From Prevotella sp. (GTDB lineage: Bacteria; Bacteroidota; Bacteroidia; Bacteroidales; Bacteroidaceae), in the NCBI GenBank assembly GCA_017477435.1, contig JAFUVV010000009.1, positions 1 to 64,000 on the forward strand: a stretch of 64,000 bases of DNA, given 5' to 3'. The notes beneath the pieces were generated by a model. The model worked only from the letters and a program-made list of their open reading frames with translations, was not told the DNA's origin and made no database searches. Of the stretch, positions 9,719 through 19,368 are shown one piece after another. Each line of letters opens with the position of its first letter. The stretch's first letter is position 1. The position numbers and the translations under genes were made by a program.

Positions 9719-10987
9719 ATGATAAACAAGACGCTGAATAATCTCTTTAAGGGCGACAAGGTCATCTGGATGGTGTTCTTCTTTCTGTGCATCATCAGTG
9801 TGGTAGAGGTCTACTCCGCCTCGTCAACCCTGACATATAAGCAAGGCAGCTATTTCAGTCCCATCATCAAACATGCCTGGACGCTCTTCATGGGCATCGT
9901 AGTGATGCTGGTGGTGATGAACATCAAGGTGCAATACTTCAAGATTGTCACGCCCTTCCTGCTCATCTTCTCGATAATTACGCTCATCTGGGTACTTTTT
10001 GCCGGCGAAGTAAACGGTGCCTCGCGTTGGGTGAGTCTGATGGGCATTAAGTTCCAGCCGTCGGAGATAGCGAAGGGAACGATGGTGCTTGCCACGGCAC
10101 AGCTGCTGGCTCACATGCAGACACCCAACGGTGCCGACCGCAATGCGTTTAAGTATATACTCATTGTCTGCGCGTTCATCGTGCCTCTCATTCTCATAGA
10201 GAACTTCTCCACGGCAGCACTGATATGCGCTGTCATCTTCATGATGATGGTCATCGGGCGCGTCCCGATGCAGCAGCTCGGCAAACTGCTCGGCGTGGTG
10301 ATGGTGGTGGTGGCGCTCTTCGTGGGCATGATACTCATCGCACCCGACGAGAAAGCCGGCCAGCAGACGGAGGTCGCAGGCACTGAAGCAGTGGTGAAGG
10401 TGGAGGAGCGCAATGCCGTGGAAAAGGTGTTCCACCGCTTCTCGACGTGGAAGGCGCGACTGCTCGACTTCTTCGACCACACAGAGGTGGCACCGGAGAA
10501 ATTCGACCTCGACAAAGACATGCAGAAGGGCCACTCGAACATTGCCATCGCATCGTCGAACTTCATAGGCAAAGGCCCCGGCCGCAGCGAGGAGCGCGAC
10601 TTCCTGCCGCAGGCTTTCTCCGACTTCATCTACTCCATCATCATCGAGGAGTTGGGCATCATCGGAGGTTTCTTCGTACTACTGCTCTACATCATCCTGC
10701 TCATACGCACCGGCCGCATAGCAGGGCGATGCGAGAAGAACTTCCCGGCGTTTCTGGCAATGGGAATGGCCTTGCTGCTCGTCACGCAGGCCATGTTCAA
10801 CATGTGCGTAGCCGTGGGACTGGCACCCGTCACGGGACAGCCGCTCCCCCTGATAAGCAAGGGCGGAACATCGACGGTGATAAACTGCGTGTACATAGGA
10901 GTCATCCTCTCCGTGAGCATCTGGGCAACGAAGAAGAAGACTGCAGAGCCGACAACGCAAACGGTGAAGATGACCGTTGAGAATTAG
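9719..10987 (+). CDS. ftsW: FtsW, SEDS-family peptidoglycan glycosyltransferase
   Basis: 422 residues with about ten hydrophobic segments; polymerises septal glycan with FtsI. The segment NGASRWVSLMGIKFQPSEIA and the C-terminal GLAPVTGQPLPLISKGGTS are the standard SEDS signatures. An insert around residues 215-265 carries charged residues. Separated from murD by 113 bp of repeats and from murG by 184 bp that holds a 22-bp array. Confidence 0.95.
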   Translation: MINKTLNNLFKGDKVIWMVFFFLCIISVVEVYSASSTLTYKQGSYFSPIIKHAWTLFMGIVVMLVVMNIKVQYFKIVTPFLLIFSIITLIWVLFAGEVNGASRWVSLMGIKFQPSEIAKGTMVLATAQLLAHMQTPNGADRNAFKYILIVCAFIVPLILIENFSTAALICAVIFMMMVIGRVPMQQLGKLLGVVMVVVALFVGMILIAPDEKAGQQTEVAGTEAVVKVEERNAVEKVFHRFSTWKARLLDFFDHTEVAPEKFDLDKDMQKGHSNIAIASSNFIGKGPGRSEERDFLPQAFSDFIYSIIIEELGIIGGFFVLLLYIILLIRTGRIAGRCEKNFPAFLAMGMALLLVTQAMFNMCVAVGLAPVTGQPLPLISKGGTSTVINCVYIGVILSVSIWATKKKTAEPTTQTVKMTVEN

Positions 10988-10998
10988 ACCCCGGGTCG

Positions 10999-11103
10999 CT
11001 ATCAAAGCCGGATAGCAACACTATCAAAGCCAGATAGCAACACTATCAAAGCCAGATAGCAGCACTATCAAAGCCAGATAGCAGCACTATCAGAACTTGA
11101 TAG
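10999..11103. repeat. 22-bp tandem hairpin array, ATC class (5 units), inside the dcw cluster
   Basis: Units start at 10999, 11021, 11043, 11065 and 11087. Consensus CTATCAAAGCCAGATAG, stem CTATC/GATAG, 7-base loop. The last unit ends in TTGATAG instead of CAGATAG, giving a longer stem and complementarity to the earlier units. Related arrays: 18236 and 27830. Confidence 0.87.
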
Positions 11104-11171
11104 CAGAACCGAGAGAGGAAACGACAATAGAAGATGTTGTGACTATACAGACACATTATTATATATATAAT

Positions 11172-12281
11172 ATGGAGAACGAAATTAGGATTATTATCAG
11201 TGGCGGCGGTACGGGCGGACACATCTTTCCGGCCATATCGATAGCCAACGCTATAAAAGCCAAGAGACCCGACGCAAAGATTCTCTTCGTGGGCGCCCTT
11301 GGTCGCATGGAGATGGAGCGCGTGCCGAAAGCGGGCTACGAGATAGTGGGACTGCCCATCATGGGGTTCGACCGCAAGCACCTGCTCAAGAACGTGAAGG
11401 TGATGTACTACATCTGGAAGAGTCAGCGCATGGCGAAGAAGATCATACGCCAGTTCAGCCCCATGGCAGCCGTGGGAGTGGGCGGATATGCCAGCGGACC
11501 GATGCTCAACGAGTGCGCCGCAGAAGGCATCCCGTGTCTCATTCAGGAACAGAACTCCTACGCCGGCGTGACCAACAAGCTGCTGGCCAAGAAAGCCCGG
11601 AAGATATGCGTGGCCTACGAGGGCATGGAGCGCTTCTTCCCAAAGGAGAAGATCATCCTCACGGGAAACCCCGTGCGGCAGAATCTGGTGGAGACGACCA
11701 TGACACGCAGCGAGGCATGCCGAGTGTTCGGACTCGACGAGCGGAAGAAGACTATCCTGCTCGTGGGCGGAAGTCTGGGAGCAAGGACGATAAACGAAAG
11801 CGTACTCTCCAACCTCGACGCCATAGCTGCCGACGACGACGTGCAACTGCTCTGGCAGACAGGAAAATACTATAGCGACGAAATTGCCCGCCGGCTGGAA
11901 GGGAAGAAGCCAGACAACCTCCACGTGACCGACTTCATTGCCGACATGGCAGCCGCCTATACCGCTGCCGACCTGGTGGTGAGCCGAGCCGGGGCAAGCT
12001 CCATAAGCGAGTTCTGCCTCATAGGGAAGCCCGTCATACTTGTGCCAAGCCCAAACGTGGCCGAAGACCATCAGACGAAGAACGCTATGGCGCTGGTGGA
12101 GCGCGATGCTGCCATCTACCTTAAAGACAGCGACGCCCAGCAACAGCTTGTAGAGAAGGCGCTCAAGACAGTGGCCGACGACATGACACTGGCACGACTG
12201 AGCGCAAACATACTGAAAATGGCGCTGCCTAATTCGGCCGACATCATCGCCGACGAAGTGATGAAGATGATAGAAAATTGA
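11172..12281 (+). CDS. murG: MurG, lipid II-forming GlcNAc transferase
   Basis: 369 residues. N-terminal IIISGGGTGGHIFPAISIA is the glycine-rich lipid I-binding loop; GVGGYASGPML, the LVGGSLGARTIN loop and the VVSRAGASSISEF nucleotide-binding motif follow in the right order. The ATG at 11172 gives the normal N-terminus; the open frame reaches back to 11097 into the repeat array. Peripheral membrane enzyme transferring GlcNAc to lipid I. Confidence 0.96.
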   Translation: MENEIRIIISGGGTGGHIFPAISIANAIKAKRPDAKILFVGALGRMEMERVPKAGYEIVGLPIMGFDRKHLLKNVKVMYYIWKSQRMAKKIIRQFSPMAAVGVGGYASGPMLNECAAEGIPCLIQEQNSYAGVTNKLLAKKARKICVAYEGMERFFPKEKIILTGNPVRQNLVETTMTRSEACRVFGLDERKKTILLVGGSLGARTINESVLSNLDAIAADDDVQLLWQTGKYYSDEIARRLEGKKPDNLHVTDFIADMAAAYTAADLVVSRAGASSISEFCLIGKPVILVPSPNVAEDHQTKNAMALVERDAAIYLKDSDAQQQLVEKALKTVADDMTLARLSANILKMALPNSADIIADEVMKMIEN

Positions 12282-12308
12282 GAATTGATAAATGAGAATT
12301 ATGATTAG
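12275..12308. repeat. AATTGA-rich intergenic repeat ending in ATTATGATTAG (copy 2)
   Basis: Overlaps the murG stop. Same design as 9605-9642, and again followed by CTACTTGTCAACTCGT words before the next gene (murC). Confidence 0.65.
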
Positions 12309-12401
12309 ATAAGGCTGCTTACATATTTGTCTATCCGCAAACATGCACACCAGACATACAGCTTGCCTACTTGTCAACTCGTAAATTCGTAAACCATAAA
12401 A

Positions 12402-13781
12402 ATGACTTTCAAAGATATAAAAGCAGTATACTTCATCGGTGCCGGCGGCATCGGAATGAGTGCCCTCGCACGGTTCTTCATGCACAAGGGCATCGTGGTG
12501 GCAGGCTACGACAAGACACCCTCGGAGCTTACCAAGCGACTCGAGAAAGAGGGGATGCTCATACACTATGAGGAGAACGTCAGCGAGATACCCCACGTGT
12601 GCAAGAACCCGTCGACGACGCTCGTGGTATACACTCCAGCCGTTCCGGCCGAACACGCCGAACTGCAGTACTTCCGCAACAACGGGTTTGAGGTTCAGAA
12701 ACGCGCACAGCTGCTCGGCACACTCACCGAGGCACACCACGGGCTCTGCGTGGCAGGCACTCACGGAAAGACAACCACCTCGGCAATGTGCGCCCACATA
12801 ATGCACCAGAGCCAGCTCGACTGCAATGCTTTCCTCGGTGGAATAACAAAGAACTATGGCACCAACTATATCCTCGCCGACAAGAGCGACTATATCGTCA
12901 TCGAAGCCGACGAGTACGACCGATCATTCCACTGGCTCAGACCGTGGATGACCGTAGTGACAGCAACAGATCCCGACCATCTCGACATCTATGGCACAAA
13001 AGAAGCCTATCTCGAGGGATTCGCACATTATACCGAACTCATAAAAGAAGGAGGCGCACTGATCGTGCACACAGGACTGGAGCTCGTGCCACGCACGAAA
13101 GACAGCGTCAGGACCTACACCTACAGCTGCGACGAAGGCGACTTCCATGCCGAGAACATAAAGATAGGCAACGGCGAGATATCGTTCGACCTCCACTCCC
13201 CCATCGAAGACGTGAAAGGAATAGAACTGGGACAACCCGTATCCATCAACATCGAGAACGGCATCGCAGCAATGGCAATGGCGCAGCTGTGCGGATGCAG
13301 CGCCGAAGAACTGAGATACGGCATGAAGACCTTCCACGGCGTGGAACGCAGGTTCGACTTCAAGATAAAGGACGACCGCCACGTGTTCCTCTCCGACTAT
13401 GCCCACCACCCGAACGAAATCTACCAAAGCGCAAAGAGCATACGCGAGCTGTATCAGGACAGGAAAATCACTGCCATCTTCCAGCCACACCTCTATACTC
13501 GCACCCGCGACTTCTACCGTGAGTTCGCTCAAGCACTTAGCCAGCTCGACGAGGTGATACTCTGCGACATCTATCCTGCACGCGAAGAGCCGATCCCGGG
13601 AGTAACGTCGAAACTCATCTACGACTGCCTCGCCCCTGGCGTGGAGAAGAGCATGACCACGATGGACGATGTGATTCCACTGGTGAAAAGCCGCGACTTC
13701 GACGTACTGATAGTACTCGGAGCAGGCGACCTCGACACTTTAGTTCCGCAAATGACAAAGATTCTTGAAAACAAGAAATGA
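12402..13781 (+). CDS. murC: MurC, UDP-MurNAc:L-alanine ligase
   Basis: 459 residues. N-terminal VYFIGAGGIGMSALARFF, ATP-binding GTHGKTTTSAM, EADEYDRSF and C-terminal DYAHHPNEI / FQPHLYTRTRDF are MurC motifs. Catalyses the first amino-acid addition in peptidoglycan precursor synthesis. Overlaps the ftsQ start by 4 bp. Confidence 0.96.
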   Translation: MTFKDIKAVYFIGAGGIGMSALARFFMHKGIVVAGYDKTPSELTKRLEKEGMLIHYEENVSEIPHVCKNPSTTLVVYTPAVPAEHAELQYFRNNGFEVQKRAQLLGTLTEAHHGLCVAGTHGKTTTSAMCAHIMHQSQLDCNAFLGGITKNYGTNYILADKSDYIVIEADEYDRSFHWLRPWMTVVTATDPDHLDIYGTKEAYLEGFAHYTELIKEGGALIVHTGLELVPRTKDSVRTYTYSCDEGDFHAENIKIGNGEISFDLHSPIEDVKGIELGQPVSINIENGIAAMAMAQLCGCSAEELRYGMKTFHGVERRFDFKIKDDRHVFLSDYAHHPNEIYQSAKSIRELYQDRKITAIFQPHLYTRTRDFYREFAQALSQLDEVILCDIYPAREEPIPGVTSKLIYDCLAPGVEKSMTTMDDVIPLVKSRDFDVLIVLGAGDLDTLVPQMTKILENKK

Positions 13782-14569
13782 AGATAAACTTTAAGAAAAT
13801 AACGACCATCCTGCTCGACCTGGCGCTCGCCGTCTACCTCGTGTTCGCCTTCACCGCATTCAACAAGCCCAACGAAGAGGCAATGAAATGCGAGAAGGTG
13901 ACCATCAACATTGCCGACGAGTCGACCAACGGTTTCATCAGCACCGACGAGATCGTACACCGCCTGAAGGCAAACAAGGTGTATCCACACAAGAAGACCA
14001 TGTCGCTCGTCGACACCCGACGCATCGAAGAGGTACTGAAGCAAAGCCCGTTTGTGAAGACAGCCGAATGCTACAAGACCATCAACGGCAAAGTGTCGAT
14101 CACGATATCACAGCTGACGCCCATCATACGCATCAAAGCCTCAAGCGGCGACGACTACTACATCGACAACAAAGACTGCGTGATGCCAAACTCAAGCTAT
14201 ACCTCCGACCTCATCATCTGCACCGGAAACATCACACGCAGCTTCGCAACAGGATTCATATCGCCACTCGCAGCAGCAATAATGGACAACGACATGTGGC
14301 GAAACCAAATAGAACAGATAAACGTACTGGCAGACAGGAGCATCGAGATAGTCCCGAGAATAGGCGACCACGTCGTATGCCTCGGACAATTGCCTTCCAA
14401 CAGCAACAAAGAAAAGCAGAGGATGCTCATCAAAGACTTCCTCGACAAGAAAATGAAACGGCTGATGCTCTTCTACAAATACGGACTCTCAAAGGCAGGA
14501 TGGAACAAGTATTCATACATAAACCTTGAATTCGACAACCAGATCATTTGCAAGAGACGCCACAAATAG
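13778..14569 (+). CDS. ftsQ: FtsQ/DivIB-type division protein
   Basis: 263 residues: one N-terminal membrane segment (about 8-28), then a periplasmic part with a POTRA-like region (VTINIADESTNGFISTDEIVHRL; IEEVLKQSPFVKTAECYK). Low sequence conservation is normal for this family; the position between murC and ftsA and the topology support the call. ATGA overlap with murC. Confidence 0.85.
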   Translation: MKINFKKITTILLDLALAVYLVFAFTAFNKPNEEAMKCEKVTINIADESTNGFISTDEIVHRLKANKVYPHKKTMSLVDTRRIEEVLKQSPFVKTAECYKTINGKVSITISQLTPIIRIKASSGDDYYIDNKDCVMPNSSYTSDLIICTGNITRSFATGFISPLAAAIMDNDMWRNQIEQINVLADRSIEIVPRIGDHVVCLGQLPSNSNKEKQRMLIKDFLDKKMKRLMLFYKYGLSKAGWNKYSYINLEFDNQIICKRRHK

Positions 14570-14623
14570 AAACGGAAGAAGACAATACATGAAACAAGAA
14601 ATAAAAATTAAATATAAAGTGTT

Positions 14624-16051
14624 ATGCCAAAGGAATTTATCGTAGCAATCGAACTCGGTTCATCGAAGATAACCGGTATTGCAGGAAAGAAGAACCTCGA
14701 CGGCAGTACATCGATACTCGCCGTGGTTGAGGAAGACGCCACATCGTGCATCCGAAAGGGTGTAATCTACAACATCGACAAGACTGTGCTCGCACTCTCC
14801 GTCATCGTGAAGCGCCTCGAGAAACAACTCAAGAACAAAATCTCGCAGGTCTACGTGGGAGTGGGCGGACAAAGCATACGCAGCGTAAGAAACGTAATCG
14901 TAAAAGATCTGGAAGAGGACACAAAGGTCAGCAAAGACATGATCGACGAACTCATGGACGCCAACCGCAGCATGACATATCCGGAACAGGAGATTCTCGA
15001 CGCCGTCACACAGGAGTATAAGGTCGACACGCAATACCAGATCGACCCTGTGGGCATTCAGTGCCGGCGATTGGAAGGCAACTTCCTCAACATCCTCTGG
15101 AGAAAGACGTTCTATCGCAACCTGAACAAATGTTTCGAGAATGCCAACATCCCCATCGCCGAGATGTATCTGGCTCCGCTCGCCATGGCCGACGCCGTGC
15201 TCACCGAAGCCGAGAAACGCTCGGGATGCATGCTCGTAGACCTGGGAGCCGACACCACAACCGTGTCTATCTACTACAAGAACATCCTCCGACACCTGGC
15301 CGTGATTCCGCTCGGAAGCGAAAATATCACGAAAGACCTTGAGACCTTGGCAATAGAACATGAAGAAGCAGAGGAATTGAAAATCAAACATGCCTCTGCA
15401 TATACCGACGATGCCGACATCGATCCGACCAACATGATGAAGGTGAACAGCGAGCGCGAGATAAGCACACGCGACTTCATCGAAATGGTGGAAGGAAGAA
15501 TGTGGGAGATTATCGACAACGTGAAGTACCAAATCCCCAACGACTACATCGACAAGATCAACGGCGGAATCATCGTCACCGGCGGTGGCAGCAACATCAG
15601 AAACATCGAAAAGGCGTTCAGAAAGTACACCAACATCGACAAGGTAAGGGTTGCCAGTTTCGTCTTGCCGGTGATAAATGCCAACCAGCACGAAATCACT
15701 GCGCGCGACGGAAAGATGAACACCATCCTCAGCCTTATCATCAAGGGCGACATGAACTGCTCGGGAGGCGAACTGAACACCGATCTCTTCGAAGGCAGCG
15801 AGGAAAAAGAGCCCACCTTCGAGGGTGTGCCACATTCCCAGCAGGGAACAGGAAAAGTGCAGACCGAGGCCGAAAAACAGCAGGCTGAGGAAGAGGCACG
15901 CCGGAAGAGAGAAGAAGAAGAGAGGCAGAAAGAGGAGGAAGAGCGCAAACTACGCGAAGAAGAAATAAGGCAGAAGAAGGAAAACTCTCCTCTCCACAAG
16001 CTTCTCCGTGCCATCACAAACTTCGGGAAAAAGATGATAGAAGAAGAATAG
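14624..16051 (+). CDS. ftsA: FtsA, actin-like membrane tether for FtsZ
   Basis: 475 residues. Actin-fold phosphate-binding segments: VAIELGSSKITGIAG near the start and MLVDLGADTTTVSIY in the middle; IIVTGGGSNIRNIEKAF later. The C-terminus has a long highly charged helical linker (about 405-455, Glu/Arg/Lys repeats) followed by an amphipathic end (LLRAITNFGKKMIEEE) that would bind the membrane. The charged linker is a Bacteroidetes feature. Confidence 0.94.
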   Translation: MPKEFIVAIELGSSKITGIAGKKNLDGSTSILAVVEEDATSCIRKGVIYNIDKTVLALSVIVKRLEKQLKNKISQVYVGVGGQSIRSVRNVIVKDLEEDTKVSKDMIDELMDANRSMTYPEQEILDAVTQEYKVDTQYQIDPVGIQCRRLEGNFLNILWRKTFYRNLNKCFENANIPIAEMYLAPLAMADAVLTEAEKRSGCMLVDLGADTTTVSIYYKNILRHLAVIPLGSENITKDLETLAIEHEEAEELKIKHASAYTDDADIDPTNMMKVNSEREISTRDFIEMVEGRMWEIIDNVKYQIPNDYIDKINGGIIVTGGGSNIRNIEKAFRKYTNIDKVRVASFVLPVINANQHEITARDGKMNTILSLIIKGDMNCSGGELNTDLFEGSEEKEPTFEGVPHSQQGTGKVQTEAEKQQAEEEARRKREEEERQKEEEERKLREEEIRQKKENSPLHKLLRAITNFGKKMIEEE

Positions 16052-16119
16052 CATCCTGCAGACCACTCCTTTACAGAAAAATATAGAAAACAAAGTAAAA
16101 CAATAAAAACCGAAAAGAT

Positions 16120-17502
16120 ATGAGACCAGACGATATTCCAACAATTCTCGACTTCGACGACAGCCCTCTGTTCGAGCCTGAGAAGACAGAAACAAGTAAG
16201 CGACCCATCCTCGACTTCCCCGACATCGAGGAAAACGACAACAAGATAATAAAGGTCATCGGTGTCGGCGGTGGCGGCGGCAATGCCGTCAATCACATGT
16301 ATCGTGAAGGCATCCACGACGTCACCTTTGTGCTCTGCAACACCGACCATCAGGCCCTGAGCCATTCTCCCGTGCCGGTTCACCTGCAATTAGGCAAGGA
16401 GGGACTCGGTGCAGGCAACAAGCCGGAGAAGGCAAAGCAAGCTGCCGAGGAGAGCCTCGAAGACATCAAGCGCATGCTCAACGACGGTACACGCATGGCT
16501 TTCATCACGGCAGGCATGGGCGGAGGAACCGGAACAGGCGCCGCACCGGTCATCGCAAGGGTGTCGAAAGAGATGGATATCCTCACCGTGGGCATCGTCA
16601 CCATACCCTTCCGCTTCGAGGGAGACCGCAAGATCGACCAGGCGCTCGACGGCGTAGAGGAGATGTCGAAGTATGTCGACGCACTGCTCGTGATAAACAA
16701 TGAGCGGTTGCGCGACATCTACAACGACCTCTCGGTCGACAATGCTTTTGCGAAAGCCGACGACACACTGAGCGTTGCGGCACGGAGCATCGCAGAAATC
16801 ATCACGACACACGGAAAGATAAACCTCGACTTCAACGACGTGAAGACGGTGCTCAAAGACGGCGGCGTGGCCATCATGTCGACCGGATACGGCGAAGGGG
16901 AAGGACGTGTGCAGAAGGCTATCGACGACGCACTCAACTCGCCGCTGCTCAACAACGACAACATCTACAACTCGAAGAAGATTCTCCTCAACATCAACTA
17001 CAGCGAGACGTCGGAACTCATGATGGAAGAGATGAACGAAGTGAACGAGTTCATGGGCAAATTCGGCAACGAGTTTGAGATAAAATGGGGCATGGGCGTC
17101 GATCCTAAACTCAACAACGAGGTGAAGGTCACCATCCTGGCCACAGGATTCGGCGTGAAAGACATTGACGGCATGGACAACCACATAAACCGCAAGCTCG
17201 ACCGCGACGCCGCAGAGGAAATCGCGCGACGCGAAGAGGAAGCAGCAAAGAAGGCGGCACGAAGGGAAGACTACTACGGAGGAAAGGGGCGCAACATCTT
17301 CAACAAGCGTCGCCCACATATCTTCCTCTTCAACCCTGAAGACCTCGACAACGAGGATGTCATACAAGCCGTAGAAGACACTCCCACCAACAAGCGCTCG
17401 CGCCAGATGCTCACAGACATACGCAACATTGCCAATGGCGGCAAACCGGCAGACAACGAGTCGCAGCAGGAGCAGGCACCGGGAGTGATATCGTTCGCGT
17501 AA
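16120..17502 (+). CDS. ftsZ: FtsZ, tubulin-like division GTPase
   Basis: 460 residues. GTP-binding VIGVGGGGGNAVNHM, tubulin signature GGGTGTGAAPVIA, and T7-loop region NLDFNDVKTVL. An unusually long N-terminal extension (~45 residues) precedes the GTPase domain, and a C-terminal linker rich in charged residues ends in PGVISFA. Last gene of the dcw cluster; 68 bp after ftsA. Confidence 0.97.
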   Translation: MRPDDIPTILDFDDSPLFEPEKTETSKRPILDFPDIEENDNKIIKVIGVGGGGGNAVNHMYREGIHDVTFVLCNTDHQALSHSPVPVHLQLGKEGLGAGNKPEKAKQAAEESLEDIKRMLNDGTRMAFITAGMGGGTGTGAAPVIARVSKEMDILTVGIVTIPFRFEGDRKIDQALDGVEEMSKYVDALLVINNERLRDIYNDLSVDNAFAKADDTLSVAARSIAEIITTHGKINLDFNDVKTVLKDGGVAIMSTGYGEGEGRVQKAIDDALNSPLLNNDNIYNSKKILLNINYSETSELMMEEMNEVNEFMGKFGNEFEIKWGMGVDPKLNNEVKVTILATGFGVKDIDGMDNHINRKLDRDAAEEIARREEEAAKKAARREDYYGGKGRNIFNKRRPHIFLFNPEDLDNEDVIQAVEDTPTNKRSRQMLTDIRNIANGGKPADNESQQEQAPGVISFA

Positions 17503-17609
17503 AAGCGCAACACTCAGAAATGTATGTCAATCTGTACGTTCGACCCCTGCTCGTTTATATGAGCAACAGCAGGACATAGAAAATAGTTAAACCGTTAATT
17601 TGCATCATT

Positions 17610-18059
17610 ATGAATCTTTTCGATCAGATAAGTGAAGACATAAAAGCCGCGATGAAAGCACGCGACAAAGTGCGGCTCGAGACACTGAGAAACATCAAGA
17701 AAGTATTTCTCGAGGCAAAGACAGCGCCGGGAGCCAACGACACTCTCGACGACGCCGACGCACTGAAGATAATCTCAAAACTCGCAAAGCAGGGCAAGGA
17801 GACCGCTGCCACCTACACTCAGGCAGGCCGACAGGACCTCGCCGACGCAGAACTGGCACAGGTAGAAGTGCTCGAGAGCTACCTGCCCAAGCAGCTCAGC
17901 GAGGAGGAGATAGAAGCCGAAGTGAAGAAGATCATCGCCGATACCGGCGCCACCTCGATGAAGGAGATGGGGCGCGTGATGGGCGTGGCATCGAAGCAGA
18001 TGGCAGGACGCGCCGACGGAAGAATGATCTCGGCCGTCGTGAAACGACTGCTGGCATAG
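17610..18059 (+). CDS. GatB/YqeY domain protein
   Basis: 149 residues: N-terminal MNLFDQISEDIKAAMKARDKVRLETLRNIK and C-terminal EMGRVMGVASKQMAGRADG are typical of the stand-alone YqeY family, related to the tail of the amidotransferase subunit GatB. Cellular role is not settled. 107 bp after ftsZ, so it may be transcribed with it or from a weak promoter ending near 17603. Confidence 0.9.
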   Translation: MNLFDQISEDIKAAMKARDKVRLETLRNIKKVFLEAKTAPGANDTLDDADALKIISKLAKQGKETAATYTQAGRQDLADAELAQVEVLESYLPKQLSEEEIEAEVKKIIADTGATSMKEMGRVMGVASKQMAGRADGRMISAVVKRLLA

Positions 18060-18127
18060 GCACACACTACGAAACTCACTGACGACAAGAACATTGCGAC
18101 CTCACCATAAGGTCACACTCTAAGAGC

Positions 18128-18170
18128 AAATCAACTTAACCCGCAAGTCGGGTTAGGTTGATTTTTCTTT
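18128..18170. terminator. Bidirectional terminator between yqeY and recO
   Basis: Stem AAATCAACTTAACCCG (18128-18143) with CGGGTTAGGTTGATTT (18149-18164), followed by a T-rich run on the plus strand. It serves yqeY and possibly the convergent recO. Confidence 0.8.
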
Positions 18171-18235
18171 TATCCAACTCCATTGCATTATCAAGAAAAA
18201 CCAGCCGTCAGCACAGCAAAGCACAAGATACTCCA

Positions 18236-18340
18236 GTATCAAAGCCAGATACTGACGGTATCAAAGCCAGATAGCGACAGTATCAAAGCCAGATAGCGAC
18301 GGTATCAAAGCCAGATAGCGATGGTATCAAAGCCAGATAG
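18236..18340. repeat. 22-bp tandem hairpin array, ATC class (5 units)
   Basis: Units at 18236, 18258, 18280, 18302 and 18324 with core GTATCAAAGCCAGATA(C/G). The first has a fully paired extended stem (CAGTATC/GATACTG); the other units carry mismatched GATAGC ends. It lies between the convergent yqeY and recO genes, after the terminator. Confidence 0.85.
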
Positions 18341-18374
18341 CAAGACAAACAAAACGTGGAAGTCAAAAAAAATA

Positions 18375-19100
18375 TCACGCCCACAGCTCGCGCACCACGC
18401 TCAAGGAGCGCATCTCGGGAAACGACGGCACGTGAAGACGATAGTATGAAATAATGATATCAACAATCCTATTACGCTCACTACGGCTCAGACGGAACAG
18501 ATGCATCGTCTCGAAGTTCATTCGCAAAAGCGTACTCACGTGGGAGGCATCCTCTGCCGGCAGATAGTCGGGATGCAACGGCGAGGAACGCACAAAGCAG
18601 GCATTGCGCATATCAAAGCAGTCGCCCTCGCGATAGTCGTCAACATTGGGCATGAACCCGATAAAACGACTCACCCTCATCATGAACACCAGGTGGAAAT
18701 TGGCATAATTGCTCCTGCTGCCATCGAGCCACAAGATGCTGTTCCTCACATACTGGAACATTCCCTCCGATGCTTCCTCGCCACGCGAACAGAAATAGAG
18801 AAACTCGGCAAGGAAAAGAGCTATGCCCAGCTTCGCAGGCTCCGTGGCAAGCGACGAGAACGGTACACTGATGCGGGCATCGCGGAGATGCTGCAGCTCG
18901 CGGTTCTGACGCATGTCGAGCTCAACGCTCAAGAGCGTAAGAGGCTGAAACAACTGCCGCTTCAGCTTTCCACGCTGAGTCTTCGGCATGTTCACCGCAA
19001 CAGCAACCATACCCTCACTCTCCGTGAGCAAGTCGATAATCAACCTGCTCTCGCCATACTTCAGGCTCCTAAGAACAATAGCCTCAGTCTTTACAAGCAT
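18375..19100 (-). CDS. recO: RecO, recombination mediator
   Basis: 241 residues from the ATG at 19100 (MLVKTEAIVLRSLKYGESRLI), an OB-fold N-terminus typical of RecO, followed by the helical part. RecO works with RecR/RecF to load RecA on SSB-coated DNA. An in-frame ATG 12 bp upstream (19112) lies inside the -7 element and is unlikely to be transcribed. The zinc-finger cysteines of some RecO proteins are not evident. Confidence 0.85.
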   Translation of the reverse strand: MLVKTEAIVLRSLKYGESRLIIDLLTESEGMVAVAVNMPKTQRGKLKRQLFQPLTLLSVELDMRQNRELQHLRDARISVPFSSLATEPAKLGIALFLAEFLYFCSRGEEASEGMFQYVRNSILWLDGSRSNYANFHLVFMMRVSRFIGFMPNVDDYREGDCFDMRNACFVRSSPLHPDYLPAEDASHVSTLLRMNFETMHLFRLSRSERNRIVDIIISYYRLHVPSFPEMRSLSVVRELWA

Positions 19101-19109
19101 AATCCGCTG

Positions 19110-19141
19110 CAAAGATAAAAAAATAAGACCATAACCGACAA
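19110..19141 (-). promoter_or_regulatory. Promoter of recO
   Basis: Minus-strand TATCTTTG at 19117-19110 with TTG at 19141-19139 (21-bp spacer). The expected transcription start is only a few bases before the ATG at 19100, implying a nearly leaderless message. Confidence 0.6.
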
Positions 19142-19189
19142 CGAAAAAAACAAATTATAGAGAGATAAAGAAAAATATCATCCAAAAAT

Positions 19190-19220
19190 TTGCATAGTTA
19201 GGAAAAAACATATAACTTTG
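19190..19220 (+). promoter_or_regulatory. Promoter of tRNA-Glu
   Basis: TTG (19190-19192), 20 bases, TAACTTTG (19213-19220), 76 bp before the tRNA. Divergent from the recO promoter. Confidence 0.7.
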
Positions 19221-19296
19221 CACCCGCAAAAATGCCCGCCGACGCCAACGCGATGCTCAAAAGGCAGTGCAGCGAGGGCGGGAAGATGCGATAAGG

Positions 19297-19368
19297 GGTC
19301 CCTTCGTCTATCGGCTAGGACGAGAGATTTTCATTCTCTAAAGAGGAGTTCGATTCTCCTAGGGACTA
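19297..19368 (+). tRNA. tRNA-Glu (anticodon TTC)
   Basis: Starts GGTCCCT and ends AGGGACT+A, pairing as the acceptor stem with a G-T first pair. Anticodon stem AGAGA/TCTCT with loop TTTTCAT gives anticodon TTC. T-arm AGGAG-TTCGATT-CTCCT. CCA is not fully encoded (CTACA follows). Confidence 0.95.

Noticed and set aside
11046..12806. 586-codon minus-strand frame opposite murG/murC
   Set aside because: His/Val/Leu-rich mirror of strongly recognised plus-strand genes.
14660..15835. 391-codon minus-strand frame opposite ftsA
   Set aside because: Antisense of ftsA, with typical Val/His/Asp-rich shadow composition.
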